A stretch of DNA of 64,000 bases from Imbricaverruca yamaguchii (Eukaryota > Arthropoda > Thecostraca > Neoverrucidae), in the NCBI GenBank assembly GCA_034440575.1, contig JAOTOL010001571.1:124001-188000 (forward strand). The letters are read 5' to 3'. Shown in pieces: positions 58,730 through 64,000 of the stretch; the stretch's first letter is position 1; each line of letters starts with the position of its first letter. The translations under genes and the position numbers were made by a program. The notes under the pieces were generated by a model, which was not told the origin of the DNA, did no database searches, and worked only from the letters and a program-made list of their open reading frames with translations.

Positions 58730-59590
58730 AATTATATCCACCAATAGCTGATGTAATTGATATAATTGATAACTCACTTGATGTAAAACTGAGTCAAGTA
58801 CATCAAGGTCATCGTGACATCAATAGACAAACTTATTGTTTGCCCCTTGCCTTGGCCTGATCGGTAACCTTCACATTGTCGCGAATTTTGTTGCTAAACA
58901 AAGTCGTTCACGTATCATTAATATTGAAGCAGGCCCATTACACGACAAACCGACAAGTGAAAATGCCAAAAAAATACAAATATTTCATATTTTTGTGAAA
59001 ATAATTGTGTGGTTATCTGATAGGCCGAATCCGACCGTGCCACTTTTAGAATGACCAAATCAACAGTCAAGGAGCTATAGTCTCGGACATTTTTTATATA
59101 TCACCTGACAAGGATCTCTTTTGAGGTCTTCGCGTCTATGAAAAACAATTAAAATTGTGCAAAAGAATATATCGGTGAACTCACAATAATCTATTGCGTC
59201 TTTTGTCTCTTTAGGAATTTTCCTTTACGCGGTATTTAAAATCGTAATATCGTGACCTAAGATCACGTGGCCTACGTTATAGTTCGGACAGCCATAATGC
59301 GATTTGAAAAAGAAATACTGAATTGAACTTCGATATTTTGTCCTTCAAAGCAAAAAACCGAAAGTGGAGTTTTGCCACTACTATCTATATTTCCGTTCAA
59401 AATTAGGCGTGAATGATTGTTCTTCAGCTAGTGTATCGTAGCCTGTTTTAAGATGTGTTTGAAACGGTATATCAGTGAAAAACAAGTCTTTTGACGTTCG
59501 AGGCATGTGCTGGGACGATAATTTTATTATCTAATCCTGAGTGTTGTATTGCAGAAGTATTTTAGCTCGTGAGGTCGAAGGTTAAATCAT
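58730..59590. other. Unassigned sequence
   Basis: A/T-rich, nothing recognised. Confidence 0.35.
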
Positions 59591-59596
59591 TGCAAA

Positions 59597-59960
59597 ATGT
59601 CTTCAAAATATGGTAGTAGAAGATATAAGATTTACCTCACGATGAATTACGAGGTAAGATAAGAATCCATCACATAGCAATCACATTCTGATAGCCCAGA
59701 AACCATTTACACAACAATTTATTGCATCGCGAAAACAAAAACCTGTGAGTTTAGTGAAATATCAGAAAGGGCACAAACGAGGGATGGCGCCGTATTTGGG
59801 TGCCCGATACTCACTGCTCGCTCCTGTCGACTGTGCTGTCTGTGAAGCGAGGGAATTTCTGAGGGTGTCTAACGCAGGCAAGGTAAAGGTGGAGCTGTTT
59901 AATAAGTCGGATCAGACCAGCAGGATTTATCGCAGCAAGGCCGACTGTGTCACGATGTGA
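59597..59960 (+). CDS. Candidate two-exon small gene, 105 codons
   Basis: ATG at 59597 opens 19 codons (MSSKYGSRRYKIYLTMNYE) ending GAG|GTAAGA in phase 0. After a 46-bp gap ending in GATAGCCCAG, an 86-codon frame runs in phase 0 from 59700 to TGA at 59958; a second acceptor (ATATCAG, about 59763) gives the same frame with a longer intron. The product is basic and includes a CAVC motif and a hydrophobic LGARYSLLAPVDCAV stretch. No family recognised. The first intron choice would be unusually short, so the second may be correct. Confidence 0.35.
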
Positions 59961-60129
59961 CATGCTGATGGAACCAAAAGTACAGTTCAGAAAAGGCTTG
60001 TTTTGAGCAACTTATGTGAGATATACGATATATACAAGCAGAACCCTGAAAATCCTACCATCGGCTTCTTAACATTTACTGTCCTTGGTCAAAAGCATTG
60101 CGTCTTAGCAGGCAGCAGTGCGACGCACT

Positions 60130-61090
60130 TCCGAGGGGCCCTTGCGGGCCTGTCAAGGCTGTCGCCTGGAGTGCCCCTTCGTGCCCGTCAGGGGCTGTCC
60201 CTTTCGCCATTCTCCATTGGCTACGCCACCACTTTTTAACATTCCATGGTCCTCCCATGGGCTCCCCGAGGCCCTTTACGTTGCACCGGGATCCCTCCTC
60301 TTGGACCCGGCTGTCTCCGTAGTTCTCAGGATTTGTATCAGCCTCAGCCCCGGTGTCAGCTCTGGGCCAATCTCCATCGACATGACCCAAAGTCGACCTA
60401 GAGACCCTGCACGTTCGGCCCGGGGTTCTCTCCGTCGGCTCAGTGCTCAGAGCCTTTCCCGTCTGGCTGGAGGCCCCTCTTTCAACAGCTTGGGCCTATT
60501 CCATCAGGCTAAGGAACATTGCACAGCTTGGGTCCCACCCGTTGGCACAGAGTACCTTTCTGATGGTCCGAAGTCCTCTCCAGATGCTAGGTTCTCTCTT
60601 CATCGTGTTACCTCTTTAATGACCCAGAGCGTCTTCCGTCAGGCCGAAGGTCTTTTGTCAAACGTTTGAGCCCATAGCATCAGATCATGGGCACTTTCTT
60701 CAGCTTAAGCTCTCCAGTCAGACCAAGGACCATTCATATTGACTCGGGTCCTCTCCGGTCGCCCGGGGCCTTTCAATTGGCTCAGGACACCCCTCTGTGG
60801 ATCTAGACACCATTCACCTTGATCAGCCTGTTGTTCTTCAATATCTATATGTGGGCACTTTCCGTTGATTGTGGATACTCATTATCGGCTCAGTGCCTTC
60901 TCCGTCAGCCAGAGACCTCTTTCATCGATCCAAGTGCCCTTCACGCCGGCCCGGGGGGTCATTGTTGGCCTCTGGCCTACGCCTTAAGTGGCCCTTTGGG
61001 GCCGCTCAAGACAGTCGCCTAGAGGGCTCCCCTCCCTCGGACCCCCCGTTGTGGCGGCTCCATCGTTCTCCCCCTGGCTACGTCACTGGT
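60130..61090. repeat. Degenerate GC-rich repeat block with direct terminal repeats
   Basis: About 95 bp at 60135-60230 (GGCC...GTCGCCTGGAG...TTGGCTACGCCAC) recurs at 60989-61086 (GGCCCTTTGGGGCC...GTCGCCTAGAG...TGGCTACGTCAC). Between them, words such as CTCAGTGC, CCGTCAGGC and GGTCCTCTCC recur without strict period. The open frame of 183 codons across it is an effect of this composition. Confidence 0.6.
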
Positions 61091-61094
61091 CGCG

Positions 61095-63745
61095 CCATCA
61101 CCATATATAATGGTGGACTTTTAGCGGTCGTGCGTTCAAAATGCGGTCTTCTGAAATCGACCATAAAACTGGTGTCAACACTGAAATCCTCCTGACGAAA
61201 TCAGATGCAACGAATCCAAACATTCATGAATTCGTCCTCCCGAGTGATCAGTGTGATACGACGGTCTAAGCACGTGCGCTTGTCAGTGTGCTAAGACGGT
61301 TCACTGGTGGTGAAATGACGGCATGTCGGCGCACAGTACCTGTGAAGAATAGCCGCAAGAATAGCCGACACCAGCTCGCCAGTCCAAAGGCTATACAGAT
61401 TTATCCAACGCTCCTGCGCATTGAGTCGGCTGTGACTGACCGAACTTGGCACCGAAATTGGCTGACATCAGGTGGGCAATCGCGGCACATAACGGACTTT
61501 CTGTGCCGCAACAGCACAGTGTCAGCTGATCGAAGCAGTTCAGGCAGATGCGAACTATGCCTGCACGGACACACTGATCATGCCGCTGGTAGTGTATGCA
61601 TTAACTTGTGAGTGTGGTCGGTGTGCGCGTGGTGTGTAACGTGTGAATGCTTTTGACGTGCACGCATTTCAGATCCTTTTGTTCTTGGTGTTGAATCATT
61701 GGTGAAAAGTCGAATATTACGAATCTGATGGCAAATACAATTTACATGCATGCTGTTAAGAGGACCATGCGAAGAAGAAACAAAGCGTTCATTGTCGATC
61801 AGGGTGAACGAATAGAGAGCAGGCGAGTCGATGTCCGACGGTCGGGCATGCCCACCATGCCTGGCCAGGCGGCAGCCAGCTACCATTATGGAATGCTACA
61901 CGCACCCTGAAGATGTGACCTCATTCGAAGCTTCGCAAGATCAGAGAAGAGGCGTACACAGAGTGCGCCTCGCACGTCATGTGCGTCGCTTTGTTCCGGT
62001 CGCTAATCCCATCAGCGAGCCATATCGGCGCCCACTGCGGCTGCCATTCCCCCGAGAAAAGTCGCGTGATCCGAATGATATTCACTTCCGACATGTGGTC
62101 ACTCGCGCCTTTGGTGGCGTAATCGGTAAAGCGTTGGATTTTTCATCTAGACATTCATATTCGAATCCCACCAGCTCCACGATTTCTGAGTTCACTATTA
62201 TCAGCAGCTCGACCAAGCGGAATTCTTATCAGCTCGGCGAAATGATGGACAATTCGTGCGCCTGTCAGGGCGAGACACCATGCGATGACTGGAGAAGCGC
62301 TTCTCGCGGAGGACGGGATTACCAACATATATTCATCAACATCGTATGTCACTAACGCAACACAATCTAACCAACCTTCGCAACGGCATCTCACCAGAGT
62401 AACTTGTCACTAAAATTCAGATGCCTCAACCTTGGACACGATACTGCTGGTATGAACTTGCATTTGGCAGTCTTTGCGATTGAAGAGAAACCATTTCCCA
62501 GTACAGTTGATCAAAGATATTGTGGTAACAGTGACAGGAAAGTCGCATAGCAGCTTTGACAATCGGTGAAATACCGTGCAACAGTGGTGTTGCGTCACAG
62601 TATTTGCATTCGCAATGGTGTCGTATCACGGCAAAGCCGATCGAAGTTTGCTTTGTGTTATGCTCTCAAATACCTAACAACCCGAATGATACCTAGGATG
62701 CACCACATATCACATTCAGCTCCTGCTGCTTCTCGTGTTTAGCTTCATTTAATCCCAGACAACTTTGCAGGACCACATTGCGCAAAACAGGAGGTTGGTG
62801 AAAGCCATAGCTCCACGTCCTCTCCTGGGCACTCAGGAGCGCGAGAATCCGGTAGACCCAAGGAAATGAGTGACTGCCCCTCCCCCTCCCCCACCCTCTG
62901 CTTCTGCACTGGTAGCGCACTATAAAGGCAGATTCCTCAAAGCACTCGCATTGTTTTCAGCCAAGACAAAACGGGGCATATCATGTAAAAGGTTTCCGCA
63001 TGTAGGCCCATAGGCTCCGCATGTTGGCCTCTAAAAAGGAAACTAACTGGAATATTGCATCATCGCGTGTCACATTAGGAGGCCGCTGCAAGGTTGGATA
63101 TCTCCTCTCACTATAAACTGCTTGAAACTGATGTGGTAGTTCGGATGCAAATTATATTGATGTCTTTAAGATCCGGACTCGTAATTAATTGCTTCGATTG
63201 CGAGTGAAGGCGAGGAATGGTAATATCTGCGGTTCCCTAGGCGAGGGCCTAGCTAAGTAGGTTCATCATGTTAAATTAAAGAGGCCCCCTGCAATATGGA
63301 ATAAAAGGAGCACTCCTTTGATGATAATAGAAATTCTCTGGTATAAATCCTAGAGTTATTCCTAGCACACAATTTCCAAAGGAGGCACCCGTGGAGGATG
63401 CCCCTCCCCATAGATGATGGCCCTTTTCCTCATCTGGTCCTCCCTCTGAACTTCGTTGCGTTGCCGCCTATGCGTCGCGAGCGAAGTTAGTCGGTGTTTG
63501 CTGGTCTGCTAACGTGTCTCCATATATAGCTATGTTTTGTCACCGTGAAGCTGCGAAAAAGTGACGTACTGCTCTTGTTTTGATCCTTTGGTGCTGATTC
63601 ATCTGAACAGTACTCCAAATCAATGAGTTGATCCAAATGAGTTGATCCAGTGTCCACATCCCAGTGTTGATACCAGTGTGACACACATTCTTCCTCTGAT
63701 GCAAGTGCTGCAATCACGGTTGGATTGCGTAGCCATCGTTTGCTA
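61095..63745. other. Mostly unassigned sequence
   Basis: A C-rich run near 62876-62895. No gene could be supported; plus-strand frames at 61288-61611 and 61831-62355 lack motifs and splice context. Confidence 0.35.
62107..62180 (+). repeat. tRNA-like sequence, probable SINE head or tRNA pseudogene
   Basis: GGTGGCGTAATCGGTAAAGCG resembles a D-arm with an A box, and ATTCGAATCCCACC a T-arm with a B box, about 40 bases apart. The anticodon stem would be mostly weak pairs and the acceptor stem is not convincing. Confidence 0.4.
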
Positions 63746-63750
63746 CTCAC

Positions 63751-63831
63751 CAGCTTAAAGCCATTCAACAGAAACCTGCTCTGTTTGTTGACATGGAACA
63801 CGTCCAAAATAGCACGAGATTCGTCGGTTGG
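63751..63831 (-). CDS. Candidate internal exon, 27 codons
   Basis: On the minus strand, 81 bp open in phase 0 between ATGCATTAG and AAGCTG|GTGAGT (PTDESRAILDVFHVNKQS, then RFLLNGFKL). The donor is strong; the acceptor lacks a pyrimidine tract. If unspliced, the frame would stay open to 63487, so it could also be part of an unspliced decayed element. No family recognised. Confidence 0.25.
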
Positions 63832-64000
63832 CTAATGCATAACCCTCAAGCCAAGTCACGTCTCGGGTAAACGTGAAATAAGACTCGAATATTAATACTG
63901 GACTGTTCCTACCTGGAATTTGCTGGATTGCTCAAATGTGCTCAGGAACTCTGAGCCGCTGGAGGCTACTGAAATGCGCATGGCTGTTTGTTTTGTGTTG

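Noticed and set aside
60118..60669. 183-codon plus-strand frame
   Set aside because: Lies in a degenerate GC-rich repeat block; competing frames on both strands and no domain.

Overview
This looks like a gene-poor, repeat-rich stretch of a metazoan nuclear genome, most likely an invertebrate. It contains a canonical elongator tRNA-Met(CAT) sequence, CR1/jockey-like LINEs, a degenerate Ty3/Gypsy element, tRNA-derived SINEs, microsatellites, no long uninterrupted genes, and GT-AG bounded short exons. There is no bacterial-style gene packing. CpG is not obviously depleted. I cannot fix the species.

Layout. 1-8.7 kb: mostly unassigned, with one fold-back repeat (about 2.6-3.5 kb). 8.7-9.6 kb: a 13-bp minisatellite and an (AT)n tract. 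9.6-12.7 kb: a decayed Gypsy retrotransposon (gag, protease, RT, RNase H, C-terminal tail, integrase core missing) carrying a tRNA-like SINE head. 14.9-18.2 kb: three successive tandem arrays with units of about 29, 50 and 9 bp; the 9-bp array has about 119 apparently identical copies. 18.6-20.6 kb: an inverted-orientation LINE, abutting a 400-bp segment with almost no adenine (20.67-21.06 kb), then a second LINE tail. 23.6-24.0 kb: a third RT scrap. 27-36 kb: tandem duplications, a SINE, two more fold-back copies and a region bounded by inverted termini (35.0-36.4 kb). 51-55.3 kb: a nested structure in which a 0.7-kb inverted duplication flanks a tRNA-Met gene fused to a 5'-truncated LINE. 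56.2-58.1 kb: a 125-bp satellite and a 15-bp minisatellite. 60-61.1 kb: degenerate GC-rich repeats between direct terminal repeats.

Host genes. None can be named. Several short open segments are bounded by good splice signals with compatible phase: minus strand 33.5-34.16 kb (N-terminus like a mitochondrial presequence), minus strand 40.4-41.2 kb, and plus strand 39.7-40.1, 45.86-45.96, 49.91-50.01 and 59.6-59.96 kb. These are the best candidates for real coding exons and need transcript support.

Most long open frames are artefacts of tandem arrays whose unit length is a multiple of three, or of the adenine-poor segment. The most unusual signal is the tRNA-Met/LINE junction: comparison with a related unfilled copy 1.4 kb upstream suggests that tRNA and LINE arrived as one unit.
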